DNA from: an uncultured Christensenella sp. | GTDB taxonomy: Bacteria; Bacillota; Clostridia; Christensenellales; Borkfalkiaceae | NCBI GenBank assembly: GCA_910578195.1 | Contig: CAJTOY010000001.1 | Location: 310,001-374,000 of the forward strand | Direction of reading: 5' to 3' | Length of the DNA: 64,000 nt | In this document: piece after piece, positions 1 through 8,789 of the stretch | Numbering within the stretch: position 1 is the first letter of the stretch | Layout: each line of letters begins with the position of its first letter | Translations under genes and position numbers: made by a program | Notes under the pieces: generated by a model | The model's input: the letters and a program-made list of their open reading frames with translations, nothing else | What the model was told of the DNA's origin: nothing | Database searches by the model: none

Positions 1-2668
1 TAAGCACTTCTTTCACATATACCCACGAATTTTTTTCAAGCTCGATATCGAAATACGTTTCGGGATTGTTCAGATAGAAGCCCGAGCCGCTGCCTTTTGT
101 GACTTTTGCGCCGAGCTCATAAGTTTTGCCTCCGTCAAGCGAGTAGTACACAGCGCAATTAGTTCTGCCGCGCAGATAAATTCTGTATTTGCCTTGTTCT
201 TCGAAGTACAACTTGCCGTCAAGCACTTCTATTGTGTTGGGGTGCACAAAGTGCGAATCGGGCGAAGTGGGGTGCGCTTCGTGAGTTTTATCGTCGTTCG
301 GATAGAACCAAATGTCCGTGTTACAGTTCTGGGTGGGATTGGTGTGGTTTGCCTTTTCGACTACCGAAGTGTAATTTTCGAAATTGTTGTCGTATGCGAC
401 CGTAGCGTCGGCGTACATATTTTCGGCAGTGTAGGTGTAGGTCGTCCTTTCAAGCGTCATTTTGTTCGTTTCGTGCGACTGCTCGAATTCGAGTACCAAA
501 TCCACGTCGTCAACCTTGAAAGCTTTGTCTTTTTTGGTGATTTCCAGCGTGACGATAATCTGTCCAGAACGCATAGTCTCGTCGGGAGTAAACTTGAATT
601 TGTAATCGTCTATCGCTTCGAGCGAACCGTGAGCGGGTTTGGAAATACTCTTGATTTTATAATCGAAGCCGTCGGGAATAACTATACTGCCGCCAGCATA
701 CTGGTTGTTGGGAGCGGAATATTGATTCAAATCGATGGTGAACTCTTCGCCGTAGGGAATTACATACGGTTGCATAGTGTGGAAGTATTTCTTTTCGCCG
801 TCGCACATATAACTTCTGCCGGTCTGATAAACCGAAGAAACGGGCACGAACACAGGATAGTCGGGGTTACGCCATTTGTCCGCAACTGTCTGGTCAATTC
901 CTTTTAAAACGTCTTTAAAGAAATAGGTCATATCGTTGTGGGTTATATCCTGCCAAGCCCTTAAATATCCTTGATAGGACTGTCCGTAATGCGATACTTG
1001 TTGCTTATATTTAGCTTGAATGTAATTGTTTGCGCCGAAGTTATGTAAGAGAGTGGAGTATATCGCAAGTCCCCGGTCACCGTTGGAAGGGTGACCGCCG
1101 CGCTGTATGCTCAAAAGGTCATTAAGCGCCCAGGTTGCGCTGGTGTAATTGTTCCAGCCACCCAGACCTTGCCCGCCAAAGCTTTCCATACCGCGTTTTG
1201 CGGAAATCTTCGTGAAAAGCGCGTACGAAACGAGCGTCATACCGTTGTTAGTGACTTCGCCGCCGTTACCTACGCCATAGTTCTGGAAATTGTGGTGGTA
1301 TTCGTGGAAGTTACCCCACGAGCCCGAAGTGACAATCTGGTTATAGTTGAGCGAGCCCGTCATCCAGTCAGTAGGACAGTTGACCGAGCTTCTTCCGGGG
1401 AACGCAACCGCCGCGCCCGCCGCGACAAACGGCTCATAGAGGAATACGATGCCCTGACTGCTGCCGGTTGTAGTAACGCTGGAAACCTTTTCCCAGACGA
1501 TAGCCGCTTTATAGATGTCCTCGTATGAGAAATTTCTCGCGTAATATTTGGGGCCCGAATGAAGCACGCCGTAGTTCCAAACTTCCAAATCGAAATAGGG
1601 AGTGGAGGTCTTTTTGTTTTCCTCGAACTCTTCCTTGGTGGTATAGCCGAGTATAAAGTGCGAGTACGCCACGCCGCCCGAAATAGTAGCGGTATAAGTA
1701 GCGGACGTGTTGCGGATATAGATAGGTCCGCCCACAAACGAGCCGACATACGCCGTGTAAACGCCGTTTTCAAGCGTTGCGGTGTTCTTATTCACAATCA
1801 TAGTGTTGAGCACGTTCGGGAAACGTTGCATCTGGTTTTTTGCAGTCCAGATATTATTAGACTGTCCGTTATACAGCGCCTGACCGATATGTATAGTAAG
1901 CCCGCCGGTAGCTTTCATGTCGGCTTCGCTTATCTCAATTTTAATAACCTCGCCCGCGGGCGCGTATAGTCCCGTAACCGAATAGCTGTTGTATCCGCGG
2001 GGACGGATTGTAACCTCTTTTACGATACCGGGCTCGGAATCGAGAAGCTCGTCAGTGCCGTTTAAGCCGCCCAGATACATACCTTTCGCGGTGGTGTGTT
2101 CATAGAGTTGACGGCGCGTACCGTCGGGATTGACCGACTGCACAGGCTGAGCGGTAGTACCGGTATAGAGATAACCGTTCTCATCCATCCAGGTATAGTC
2201 GCCCTTTTGACCGTCGCCCGAAGATTTTGCCATTAAGTAAACCGACTCTGCGATAAGCGCGTCTCTTGCCGCAACTTCATTCGCTCCAGTGCCTATAACG
2301 CTCTTTAAAGTATAGCCGTATACGGGATACTCGGGTAAGCCTTCGTTTCTGACCTCCGCAACGGGCTTTTTTCTGTCTACGTTACCGATTACCTTCGAAG
2401 AAAAACCGACGGCGGTGGTGGCGGAATAGTCGTATTCGTATTTGTCGCCGTTAACGCTTTCAACGGGCGAAATTATCGAATTAGCCGAGTTGGTGGTGGG
2501 GTTGTCGTCCACAACCCTGTTTTCACCGGGGTCTGTAACCGCGGGAGGAGTATTTTTTGGTTTGCACGCCGTCGCGCCGAACATCATACCAGTGCCCATG
2601 GCAACAACCAAAGCAAACGAAATTGCCGACGTATAGAAACGGCTCTTTTTGTTTTTCGATTGAATCAA
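1..2668 (-). CDS. M60/enhancin-type secreted metallopeptidase (3' end outside window)
   Basis: The frame is open from a TTG start at 2668 to the left edge (889 codons seen, no stop). TTG is preceded by AAGGAG at 2679-2684, and no ATG lies before the signal sequence. Residues 1-35 form a signal peptide with a basic N-end, a hydrophobic core and a lipobox-like FGATAC, so it is probably a lipoprotein, although Ala rather than Leu at -3 is atypical. A zinc site HEYHH (residues 455-459, bases 1292-1306) followed by Glu471 fits the M60 motif HExxHx(8-28)E. The family degrades mucin-type glycoproteins, so an extracellular role on host or dietary glycoprotein is inferred. The region after about residue 600 is beta-rich and resembles Ig-like or carbohydrate-binding modules, but I cannot assign them. 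It is divergent from the plus-strand block. Confidence 0.85.
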   Translation of the reverse strand, partial: MIQSKNKKSRFYTSAISFALVVAMGTGMMFGATACKPKNTPPAVTDPGENRVVDDNPTTNSANSIISPVESVNGDKYEYDYSATTAVGFSSKVIGNVDRKKPVAEVRNEGLPEYPVYGYTLKSVIGTGANEVAARDALIAESVYLMAKSSGDGQKGDYTWMDENGYLYTGTTAQPVQSVNPDGTRRQLYEHTTAKGMYLGGLNGTDELLDSEPGIVKEVTIRPRGYNSYSVTGLYAPAGEVIKIEISEADMKATGGLTIHIGQALYNGQSNNIWTAKNQMQRFPNVLNTMIVNKNTATLENGVYTAYVGSFVGGPIYIRNTSATYTATISGGVAYSHFILGYTTKEEFEENKKTSTPYFDLEVWNYGVLHSGPKYYARNFSYEDIYKAAIVWEKVSSVTTTGSSQGIVFLYEPFVAAGAAVAFPGRSSVNCPTDWMTGSLNYNQIVTSGSWGNFHEYHHNFQNYGVGNGGEVTNNGMTLVSYALFTKISAKRGMESFGGQGLGGWNNYTSATWALNDLLSIQRGGHPSNGDRGLAIYSTLLHNFGANNYIQAKYKQQVSHYGQSYQGYLRAWQDITHNDMTYFFKDVLKGIDQTVADKWRNPDYPVFVPVSSVYQTGRSYMCDGEKKYFHTMQPYVIPYGEEFTIDLNQYSAPNNQYAGGSIVIPDGFDYKIKSISKPAHGSLEAIDDYKFKFTPDETMRSGQIIVTLEITKKDKAFKVDDVDLVLEFEQSHETNKMTLERTTYTYTAENMYADATVAYDNNFENYTSVVEKANHTNPTQNCNTDIWFYPNDDKTHEAHPTSPDSHFVHPNTIEVLDGKLYFEEQGKYRIYLRGRTNCAVYYSLDGGKTYELGAKVTKGSGSGFYLNNPETYFDIELEKNSWVYVKEVL

Positions 2669-2714
2669 AATAAATTTTCTCCTTACAAAATATTTTTCAA
2701 AAATTACCGAAAAG

Positions 2715-2743
2715 ATTATATCATTTAACACGATTATTGTCAA
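2715..2743 (-). promoter_or_regulatory. Consensus sigma-A promoter of the M60 peptidase gene
   Basis: On the minus strand TTGACA (2743-2738), a 17-bp spacer ending in TGA, and TATAAT (2720-2715). Both hexamers match consensus exactly. The predicted transcript starts near 2708 and has a leader of about 40 nt with an AAGGAG site. Confidence 0.8.
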
Positions 2744-2789
2744 ACTTATTTATGTTCATATATGTTCGTAATTCGTCATATAATTGTAT

Positions 2790-3332
2790 ATGAGGAATTT
2801 GTCTTTTAAAGGGTTAAAGTGTGATAAAAAGTATTTAATTGCCGTAATTATAGCTTCGATATGCGCTATTATATCTGGCATAGTACTTTATAAACTTGCA
2901 AATGTGTCTATTTACTTCTGCAATTACGCGGAAGATTACATATTTTTTATATTTACTTTCAATAACGGCCAGTTAATAATTTCACATATTTTAAGCGAGA
3001 TTTTTTATCTTTACCTTTTCTTTCTGATAGGCTATCTCACGCGCTTTAAATATCTCACGCTGATATTTGTTTTTATCCGCGTGACGTATTTTACGATTTA
3101 TACGGCAATTCTTATCGAGCTGAACGCGCTTGGAGGAATAACGGTGGCCGTGCTGGTGTTTATTCCTTCGTCGCTTATATCTTTATTGTTTTGTTATGTA
3201 TTAACCGAATCGTGCGGAGCGCTGAACAAAAAAGTTGTATTTTTCGCACCCGCGATTTTAGCGGCGGTTAACACTGTAATTTTTCTGTTGCTTGTAAATG
3301 TTGTTTTCAGAGTAGTTATAGTGATAGTATAA
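2790..3332 (+). CDS. Small integral membrane protein, possible SpoIIM relative
   Basis: About 180 residues with some five hydrophobic segments and a short basic N-terminus. It has no signal peptide and no catalytic motif. Length, topology and position just before a dacF-like gene resemble SpoIIM, which lies near dacF in Bacillus; a first helix ending in G-I-V-L and a conserved-looking Pro in the penultimate helix also fit, but identity is too low to be sure by eye. The ATG at 2790 is preferred over TTG at 2784: there is no Shine-Dalgarno site, and TATAAT at 2779-2784 ends 5 nt before the ATG, suggesting a leaderless transcript. If it is SpoIIM, it is an isolated survivor, since no other dedicated sporulation gene apart from gerW is in the window. 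Confidence 0.6.
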   Translation: MRNLSFKGLKCDKKYLIAVIIASICAIISGIVLYKLANVSIYFCNYAEDYIFFIFTFNNGQLIISHILSEIFYLYLFFLIGYLTRFKYLTLIFVFIRVTYFTIYTAILIELNALGGITVAVLVFIPSSLISLLFCYVLTESCGALNKKVVFFAPAILAAVNTVIFLLLVNVVFRVVIVIV

Positions 3333-3348
3333 TTAAACTTCTTTTTCA

Positions 3349-3354
3349 CATAAT
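3349..3354 (+). promoter_or_regulatory. -10 element 6 nt before the dacF-like start codon
   Basis: CATAAT at 3349-3354 is followed by exactly 6 nt and ATG at 3361, and no Shine-Dalgarno site is present. The -35 is poor (around 3325-3331). A second TATAAT at 3328-3333 overlaps the upstream stop codon and could be used instead, giving a roughly 20-nt leader that also has no ribosome site. Confidence 0.4.
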
Positions 3355-3360
3355 ACTTGT

Positions 3361-4518
3361 ATGAAAAAGGTTTTAACGTTTTTATGCACCGCGGGAATAA
3401 TAGCGGGAAGTACGGCATCTTACGGTTTTACAATTCAGACCGACAAAGAAAAGTTAACGACCGACTGTAAGTCGGCGTACCTTATGGACTACAATTCCGG
3501 AGAATGTGTATATAAAGAAAACGAGTTTAAAAGAGTTCCTATCGCAAGCGTCTGCAAGGTTATGACGCTAACGCTCGCGCTTGACGCGGTAAACGAGGGC
3601 AAGCTTGCCTTGACCGACGTGATTACGGCGAGCGAAAACGCCGCGGGTATGGGCGGTTCGCAAGTGTTCCTCGGCAGCGGCTGTCAATATTCTTTGGACC
3701 AGCTTTTAAAAAGCATAGTGGTTTGCTCGGCAAACGACAGCTGCGTAGCGGTTTCGGAAGCCGTAGCGGGCGGTGAGGATACGTTCGTCGCGCAAATGAA
3801 CAAAAAGGCTTCCGAGCTGGGCTGCAATGATACCTTGTTTGCAAACTGCACGGGATTGCCGAAAGAACCGCAATATTCTTGCGCGCACGACGTTGCTATT
3901 ATGTTCAAAAATCTGCTGTCGTACGAAAATTATTTCAATTACAGCAAAATCTGGCTCGAAGACTTCGTTCACCCCGACAACAGAACGACTTCTATGACGA
4001 ACACAAACAAGCTGATAAGAAAGTATTCAAACTGCGACGGCGGAAAAACGGGCTTTACGAACGAAGCAGGCTTCTGCCTTGCCGCAACGGCTAAAAAGGA
4101 CAATATGCGCCTTGTTTCGGTCGTACTCGGCGCGGAAAGCAGCGATAAAAGATTTGCTTCCGCTATAAACATGTTTAACTACGGCTTTGCAAACTACAAA
4201 AATAAGATTGTACTCGACAAAGAGGTGACCCTCAACGACGAATTTGCCGTCCGCGGCGGCAAAAAGAACAGCTTTGCCGTGTGCCCCGAGCGCAACTGTT
4301 ACGTCTTTACGGCGGCAAACGCTTCGCCCGACGTCACCCACAACGTTGTAGCTTACGACGTTAAAGCGCCGATAGCCAAGGGACAGGTTGTAGGTAAAAT
4401 CGAAGTTTACAAAGAGGGCGTTTTGTACGATACGGTCAACGTGGTGTCGGCTGAGGACGTTCAGAAGGCGGGCTTTGGCGATTACTTCAAAAATATATCG
4501 GAAAAATGGGCAATTTAA
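3361..4518 (+). CDS. dacF: D-alanyl-D-alanine carboxypeptidase (DacF/PBP5-like)
   Basis: A 385-residue serine-type penicillin-binding protein (peptidase S11) that would trim the terminal D-Ala from peptidoglycan stem peptides outside the membrane. It has an N-terminal signal peptide (about residues 1-22), the SxxK site as S63-V-C-K66, an SAND (SxN) motif near residue 122 and a GGKTGFT (KTG) motif near 228, followed by the C-terminal beta domain usual in the family. It carries several extra cysteines in the exported domain, which is slightly unusual. The gene sits where dacF sits in Bacillus, but the spoIIA and spoVA genes that normally separate dacF from lysA are absent. A hairpin terminator follows at 4533. 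Another S11 enzyme is encoded at 9116. Confidence 0.9.
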   Translation: MKKVLTFLCTAGIIAGSTASYGFTIQTDKEKLTTDCKSAYLMDYNSGECVYKENEFKRVPIASVCKVMTLTLALDAVNEGKLALTDVITASENAAGMGGSQVFLGSGCQYSLDQLLKSIVVCSANDSCVAVSEAVAGGEDTFVAQMNKKASELGCNDTLFANCTGLPKEPQYSCAHDVAIMFKNLLSYENYFNYSKIWLEDFVHPDNRTTSMTNTNKLIRKYSNCDGGKTGFTNEAGFCLAATAKKDNMRLVSVVLGAESSDKRFASAINMFNYGFANYKNKIVLDKEVTLNDEFAVRGGKKNSFAVCPERNCYVFTAANASPDVTHNVVAYDVKAPIAKGQVVGKIEVYKEGVLYDTVNVVSAEDVQKAGFGDYFKNISEKWAI

Positions 4519-4532
4519 CGAAATAAATTTTT

Positions 4533-4563
4533 ACGGCGCGCCGAAATTCGGGCGCCGTTTTCG
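4533..4563 (+). terminator. Rho-independent terminator after dacF-like gene
   Basis: ACGGCGC (4533-4539) pairs with GCGCCGT (4552-4558), with further inner pairs CCGAA/TTCGG, then a T-rich run TTTTCGTTT. Confidence 0.75.
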
Positions 4564-4575
4564 TTTGCAAATTAT

Positions 4576-4604
4576 TTGACTATTTACAAGCGTTTTGATA
4601 AAAT
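4576..4604 (+). promoter_or_regulatory. lysA promoter, leaderless arrangement
   Basis: TTGACT (4576-4581), a 17-bp spacer ending in TGA, and TAAAAT (4599-4604). Only 6 nt separate the -10 from the ATG at 4611, so the expected +1 is the A of the start codon. No Shine-Dalgarno site is possible within such a transcript. Confidence 0.75.
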
Positions 4605-4610
4605 ATTTAT

Positions 4611-5936
4611 ATGAACGAAAGAGATACGCTAAAAATCAACCGCCTCGGTCACCTTGAAATAGGCGGAATGGATACCGTGGAAATTGCCGGGAAATTCGGA
4701 ACGCCAGTCTACGTTTTCGACGAAGCTCATATCAGAAACATGATGAGAGTTTACAAAGCTTGCATCGATAACTTGTACGGCGGAAACGGCACGGTGGCAT
4801 ATGCCTCGAAGGCGTTTTCGTGCAAGGCGGTTTATGCTATCGCCAAACAAGAAAAAATCAGTATCGATATCGTTTCGGGCGGCGAGCTTTATACCGCCGT
4901 CAAAGCGGGTTTCCCCGCCGAAAATATTTATATGCACGGCAACAATAAGCTTGTGCACGAGCTCGAAGAGGCAGTCGACAATAAGGTCGGCACAATCATT
5001 TTAGACTCTTTCAGAGAGGCGGATATATTGAATTCCGTCTGTAAAGCGCGCGGCACCGTGCAAAACGTGCTGATAAGAATTAATCCCGGCGTCGAAGCGC
5101 ACACGCACGCATTCGTGCAGACGGCGAGGACGGACAGCAAATTCGGTTTTTCGGTATCCGACGGCGCCGCCGAGGAAATGACCGCGCACGTCCTTTCAAA
5201 GGAATTTCTCAATTTGAAAGGGTATCACTGTCACATAGGCTCGCAGATTTTCGAGAAGGAGCCGTTCGTGCTTGCGGCAAACAAAGTAATGGACTTCATT
5301 GCTTCAATAAAGAGTAGGTCGGGCTTCGAGGCGCAAACGCTAAATATCGGCGGTGGCTTCGGTATCTGGTATAACGACGAAGACCCCGAAATGAAACTTT
5401 CCGATTACAGCGAATATCTCGATTGTATAATAACGGCGATAAAAGCCAAAGCCAAACAATATTCCATAAACGAGCCCTATCTCGTTATCGAACCCGGTCG
5501 CTCGATAGTGGGCGAGGCGGGAATAACCCTTTACACGGTCGGCGCGATAAAGGAAATTGCGGGCATAAAAAAATATGTTGCGATAGACGGCGGCATGTTT
5601 GACAATCCGAGGTATGCGTTATATCAGTCGAAGTACTCTGCATTACTCGCAAACAGGGCAAAAGAAGAGTGCACCGAGAAGGTCACCGTAGCGGGAAAGT
5701 GCTGTGAAAGCGGCGACATAATCGCCGTCGACGTACAGCTACCCAAAGCGAAGAGCGGCGATATTATGGCTGTGCTTTCGACGGGCGCATACAATTACTC
5801 GATGGCGAGCAATTACAACAGAAACGCGGTTCCGCCCGCAATTCTCGTAAAAGACGGTCAAGCCGAGTACATAATAAAACCACAGACTTACGAGGATATC
5901 GTCAGAAACGACGTCGTTCCCGACAGGTTGAAATAA
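4611..5936 (+). CDS. lysA: Diaminopimelate decarboxylase
   Basis: A 441-residue fold-type III PLP enzyme converting meso-diaminopimelate to L-lysine in the cytoplasm. The PLP lysine is in YASK (K67). The HCHIGSQ stretch, the glycine loop LNIGGGFG, the EPGRSIVGEAG phosphate-binding segment and the catalytic cysteine in GKCCESGD are all present, as is the C-terminal GAYNYSMASNYN motif. Length is normal. The start is the ATG at 4611, 6 nt after a strong -10 and with no ribosome site. The stop codon overlaps the next start by one base (TAATG), so the M50 gene, scpA and scpB form one transcription unit with it. Confidence 0.95.
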   Translation: MNERDTLKINRLGHLEIGGMDTVEIAGKFGTPVYVFDEAHIRNMMRVYKACIDNLYGGNGTVAYASKAFSCKAVYAIAKQEKISIDIVSGGELYTAVKAGFPAENIYMHGNNKLVHELEEAVDNKVGTIILDSFREADILNSVCKARGTVQNVLIRINPGVEAHTHAFVQTARTDSKFGFSVSDGAAEEMTAHVLSKEFLNLKGYHCHIGSQIFEKEPFVLAANKVMDFIASIKSRSGFEAQTLNIGGGFGIWYNDEDPEMKLSDYSEYLDCIITAIKAKAKQYSINEPYLVIEPGRSIVGEAGITLYTVGAIKEIAGIKKYVAIDGGMFDNPRYALYQSKYSALLANRAKEECTEKVTVAGKCCESGDIIAVDVQLPKAKSGDIMAVLSTGAYNYSMASNYNRNAVPPAILVKDGQAEYIIKPQTYEDIVRNDVVPDRLK

Positions 5937-6658
5937 TGTCATATTTAATAACAATCGCAGCTTCCGTAATAGCAGTATTGTTCGTTTTTATTCCGCACGA
6001 ATTAGCGCACGCGTTCGTCGCCTATAAAAACGGAGACTACACGGCAAAAATGTACGGCAGACTTACGCTCAACCCCTTAAAGCATATCGACCCGTTGGGT
6101 ATCGTGCTGTGTATTTTTACGGGGTTCGGCTGGGCAAAGCCCGTTCCCATAAACCCCGCCAACTTCACGCATTACAGAAGGGGCTTGTTTACGACCGCGG
6201 TTGCGGGAGTTATAACCAACTATATTATTGCTTTCATTGCGTATCCGCTTTATCTGGTGATTTCGGTCTATGCGTTGCCCGAAATAGAGGCGGCGACGTC
6301 GCTTTATTATCTGGTTTCGTTTTTCGACAGAATTTTCTTTCTGATTTTTTTATACAGCCTTTCGGTATTTATTTTCAATCTGCTTCCGCTTTATCCGCTG
6401 GACGGGTTCAGAGTGGTGGAATCGCTGACAAGGGAAGTAAACCCCGTAAGACGCTTTTTGAGAAATTACGGATATTATATCCTGATTTTTCTCGTGCTGG
6501 AAAGCTTTTTATGCGATAAGCTCGTGCAGTACACGGATTTATCGATTTTTGAATATTTTGATATTCTCGGCTACGTTCAGTGGTTTGCGAGAAATATCAT
6601 AGGCTTCCCCATAACGGCGCTTTGGAACGCCGTATTCGGGTTGCCCGTTGGAATATGA
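5936..6658 (+). CDS. Site-2 protease-like (M50) membrane metallopeptidase
   Basis: A 240-residue polytopic membrane protein with a zinc-binding HELAH in the first helix (about residues 21-25) and the second-site motif NLLPLYPLDG near residue 148, in which the Asp is the third zinc ligand of M50 rhomboid-like S2P enzymes. No PDZ domain is present, so it belongs to the short YwhC/YdhP-like group found next to scpA in many Clostridia. Intramembrane cleavage is inferred from the family; substrates are unknown. It is coupled translationally to lysA. Confidence 0.85.
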   Translation: MSYLITIAASVIAVLFVFIPHELAHAFVAYKNGDYTAKMYGRLTLNPLKHIDPLGIVLCIFTGFGWAKPVPINPANFTHYRRGLFTTAVAGVITNYIIAFIAYPLYLVISVYALPEIEAATSLYYLVSFFDRIFFLIFLYSLSVFIFNLLPLYPLDGFRVVESLTREVNPVRRFLRNYGYYILIFLVLESFLCDKLVQYTDLSIFEYFDILGYVQWFARNIIGFPITALWNAVFGLPVGI

Positions 6659-6662
6659 ATTT

Positions 6663-7478
6663 ATGGCAAACGAAAATTACGAAAATTTTGAATCTAATGT
6701 AGATTACAATACTGTTCTGGACGACTTCGAAGGACCGCTCGACCTTTTGCTGCACCTTATAAACATTGCGCAAATCAGGATAGAGGACGTGTTCGTTTCG
6801 AAGGTTACCGAACAGTTTTTGGATTACATAGAATTCATGAAGACCCAGCCCGGGCGCGACGTAGACAAGGAAAGCGAGTATCTGGCGCTCGCGGCACAGA
6901 TTATTTATATCAAGTCGAAGAGTATGTTGCCCGTCGTCGAGGTTGCTGGCGAAGAGATGGGCGGCTCCGACGCGGAAGAACAAGCGCTGATTGAACAGCT
7001 TAAACAGCGCGAATACGAGCTTATAAAAGAGGAAACGCCCAAATTGAAAAGCCTTGAAACGATAGGTTATTATTTCAAGGAACCCGAAAGCGATTTCAGT
7101 AAAGTTAAAATCGTTTACACCGATTTCAATATCAACGCGCTTTTAGAGGCGTTTGCAAACCTTATGCTCCGCAACGAGAGTATGAACCGCGAAAAGGAGA
7201 AGATAAGGGAAATTCCCAAAGACGAGCACACCGTCGAGGAAAAGGTTACATATATCAGAGACAAGCTTCTCGAAAGCGGCGAAATTACATTTTACAGCCT
7301 TTTCGTAACCTATTCGAGAAACGAAATAATCACGACGTTTCAAGCCCTTTTAGAAATGCTGAAACATCAGTTTATAATGGTAAAACAAGAAGTATCTTTC
7401 GGAAATATAAATATAAAAATCAATCCCAACGGAGATTTGAAGGACGTAACAAGTGGACAATTTGACGAATATAATTGA
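6663..7478 (+). CDS. scpA: Segregation and condensation protein A (kleisin)
   Basis: About 271 residues. The N-terminal signature DFEGPLDLLLHLI and the DVFVSKVTEQFLDYI helix are typical of ScpA, the kleisin that closes the Smc ring during chromosome segregation; the C-terminal winged helix (residues about 200-265) would contact the Smc head. I chose ATG 6663, 4 nt after the upstream stop with a weak GGAA 9 nt ahead, over an in-frame TTG at 6648 inside the previous gene. The 3' end overlaps scpB by 26 nt. Confidence 0.92.
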   Translation: MANENYENFESNVDYNTVLDDFEGPLDLLLHLINIAQIRIEDVFVSKVTEQFLDYIEFMKTQPGRDVDKESEYLALAAQIIYIKSKSMLPVVEVAGEEMGGSDAEEQALIEQLKQREYELIKEETPKLKSLETIGYYFKEPESDFSKVKIVYTDFNINALLEAFANLMLRNESMNREKEKIREIPKDEHTVEEKVTYIRDKLLESGEITFYSLFVTYSRNEIITTFQALLEMLKHQFIMVKQEVSFGNINIKINPNGDLKDVTSGQFDEYN

Positions 7479-8154
7479 GGCGATTGTGTTTGCCTCGGGG
7501 GAAGCGGTTCCCGTAAAATTCATAGTCGAAAAATTAGACTGTACGCTCAAAGAGGTAAACGCGAGCGTCAGCGAGCTTAAAGAAAAATACAGCGGCGAGA
7601 ACGGAATACATCTTCTGACCTTCAACGGCAAGCTGCAATTCGCCACTAACCCCGCATACAAGGCGCCCGTTTCGGACGTATTGACGCCGATTAAAGAAAA
7701 GGAATTTACAAAGACAATCCTCGAATGTGCGGCGATAATCGCCTATAAACAGCCGATAACCAAACCCGAACTGGAAGATATAAGGCAAGTCAGCTGCGAC
7801 TACGCGATACATACCTTGTTGGAGCTTGAAATGATTGTGCCTTGCGGGCGCAAGGACGCAGTGGGAAAACCCATACTTTACGCGACGACCGACAATTTCT
7901 TAAAGCGGTTTAAACTCAATTCAATCGACGAGCTGCCCGATTACGAAGAACTTATGGCTCAGATTGCGGAGCTTAACAGTTCGCTTCTGTCCGACGACGA
8001 AGAGGACGCAAATTATCTCTACAAAAAGGACGTTTACGTCGAAGATAAGGGCGCGCAACAGGAAAAGGCGGAGGAAGCGCCCAAGGTTACGGAGGACGGA
8101 TACGAGCTGCCAGACTTCATATCCGAAGAGGACGAAGTAATTAAAATCGATTAA
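7453..8154 (+). CDS. scpB: Segregation and condensation protein B
   Basis: 233 residues. Two winged-helix domains (about residues 3-75 and 80-165) match ScpB, including IEAIVFASGEAV near the start and the ALAVIAYKQPI-like stretch AAIIAYKQPITKPELEDIR. An acidic tail of about 60 residues follows. GTG at 7453 lies inside scpA and has an AAGGA about 8 nt upstream; this start reproduces the usual family N-terminus. ScpB binds ScpA as a dimer in the Smc complex. A strong terminator follows. Confidence 0.93.
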   Translation: MDNLTNIIEAIVFASGEAVPVKFIVEKLDCTLKEVNASVSELKEKYSGENGIHLLTFNGKLQFATNPAYKAPVSDVLTPIKEKEFTKTILECAAIIAYKQPITKPELEDIRQVSCDYAIHTLLELEMIVPCGRKDAVGKPILYATTDNFLKRFKLNSIDELPDYEELMAQIAELNSSLLSDDEEDANYLYKKDVYVEDKGAQQEKAEEAPKVTEDGYELPDFISEEDEVIKID

Positions 8155-8172
8155 TAATGATGTTGAAATGTT

Positions 8173-8204
8173 ATAGCACACTAAGCAGTGTGCTATTTTT
8201 TTTG
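8173..8204 (+). terminator. Rho-independent terminator after scpB
   Basis: ATAGCACAC (8173-8181), loop TAAGCA, GTGTGCTAT (8188-8196), then eight T residues. It separates the lysA-scpB unit from the next one. Confidence 0.9.
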
Positions 8205-8225
8205 CATATTTAACAATTTTTTACA

Positions 8226-8231
8226 GATAAT
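8226..8231 (+). promoter_or_regulatory. -10 element 6 nt before a GTG start
   Basis: GATAAT at 8226-8231 followed by 6 nt and the GTG at 8238. A weak TTGCAT -35 lies at 8202-8207 (18-bp spacer), just after the terminator. No ribosome site precedes the GTG. Confidence 0.5.
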
Positions 8232-8237
8232 ACTACT

Positions 8238-8789
8238 GTGAATGAAGCACTGGTGTACGTTTCCGCAATTTCGTTTATGTTGTTGATTTTTCCTGTTCAC
8301 GTTTTTAACTATATTTATGTGAACACCGAAGAAAAATTTGCAAGCATCAATGTAACTGTATTCAGATTTTTAAGACTTTACAACATAAATACCGTCAAAA
8401 ACAAGCCCAACGAAATTCAGTTTAACGGCAAAAACAAGAAAATGGACTGGAACAGTCTTAAACTGAATTTTTATAAAATTTTCAACAAACTGTGTGTTTG
8501 CAAGGTGATACAGCTGTCCGACTTCGGAATGAAAAATCAGTCGAACGCGTACGCGGCGTTGGCGCAAAACGGATTTACAACGACGCTTTACAAGCTGTTG
8601 CAGGTAAACGGGAACTACGCAAAGCTGAGAAACTATACCGTGCTGAACGAGGAACATTCGTCAATCAGATATTATGCAAAAGCTGTGACCGTGATTAACG
8701 GTTTGGTTTTAACAAAAATATTTTTAATTATTATAATGGAGAAATTGTATGAACTCAAAAATAAAAAGAAACAGAGACAAAGATTTTAA
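8238..8789 (+). CDS. DUF2953-like membrane-anchored protein
   Basis: 183 residues. One N-terminal transmembrane segment (about residues 5-27), then a soluble part with no recognisable catalytic motif, a hydrophobic stretch near residues 150-168 and a Lys/Arg-rich tail. Position next to a GerW/YtfJ-family gene matches YtfI (DUF2953) in Bacillus and many Clostridia; the assignment rests mostly on that context. The GTG start lies 6 nt after a -10 box. The 3' end overlaps the next gene by 41 nt, indicating co-expression. Function is not known. Confidence 0.65.
   Translation: MNEALVYVSAISFMLLIFPVHVFNYIYVNTEEKFASINVTVFRFLRLYNINTVKNKPNEIQFNGKNKKMDWNSLKLNFYKIFNKLCVCKVIQLSDFGMKNQSNAYAALAQNGFTTTLYKLLQVNGNYAKLRNYTVLNEEHSSIRYYAKAVTVINGLVLTKIFLIIIMEKLYELKNKKKQRQRF

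Noticed and set aside
194..1969. Plus-strand ORFs near the left edge
   Set aside because: They are opposite the M60 peptidase gene, whose minus-strand frame is open to the edge and carries a zinc site and signal peptide.
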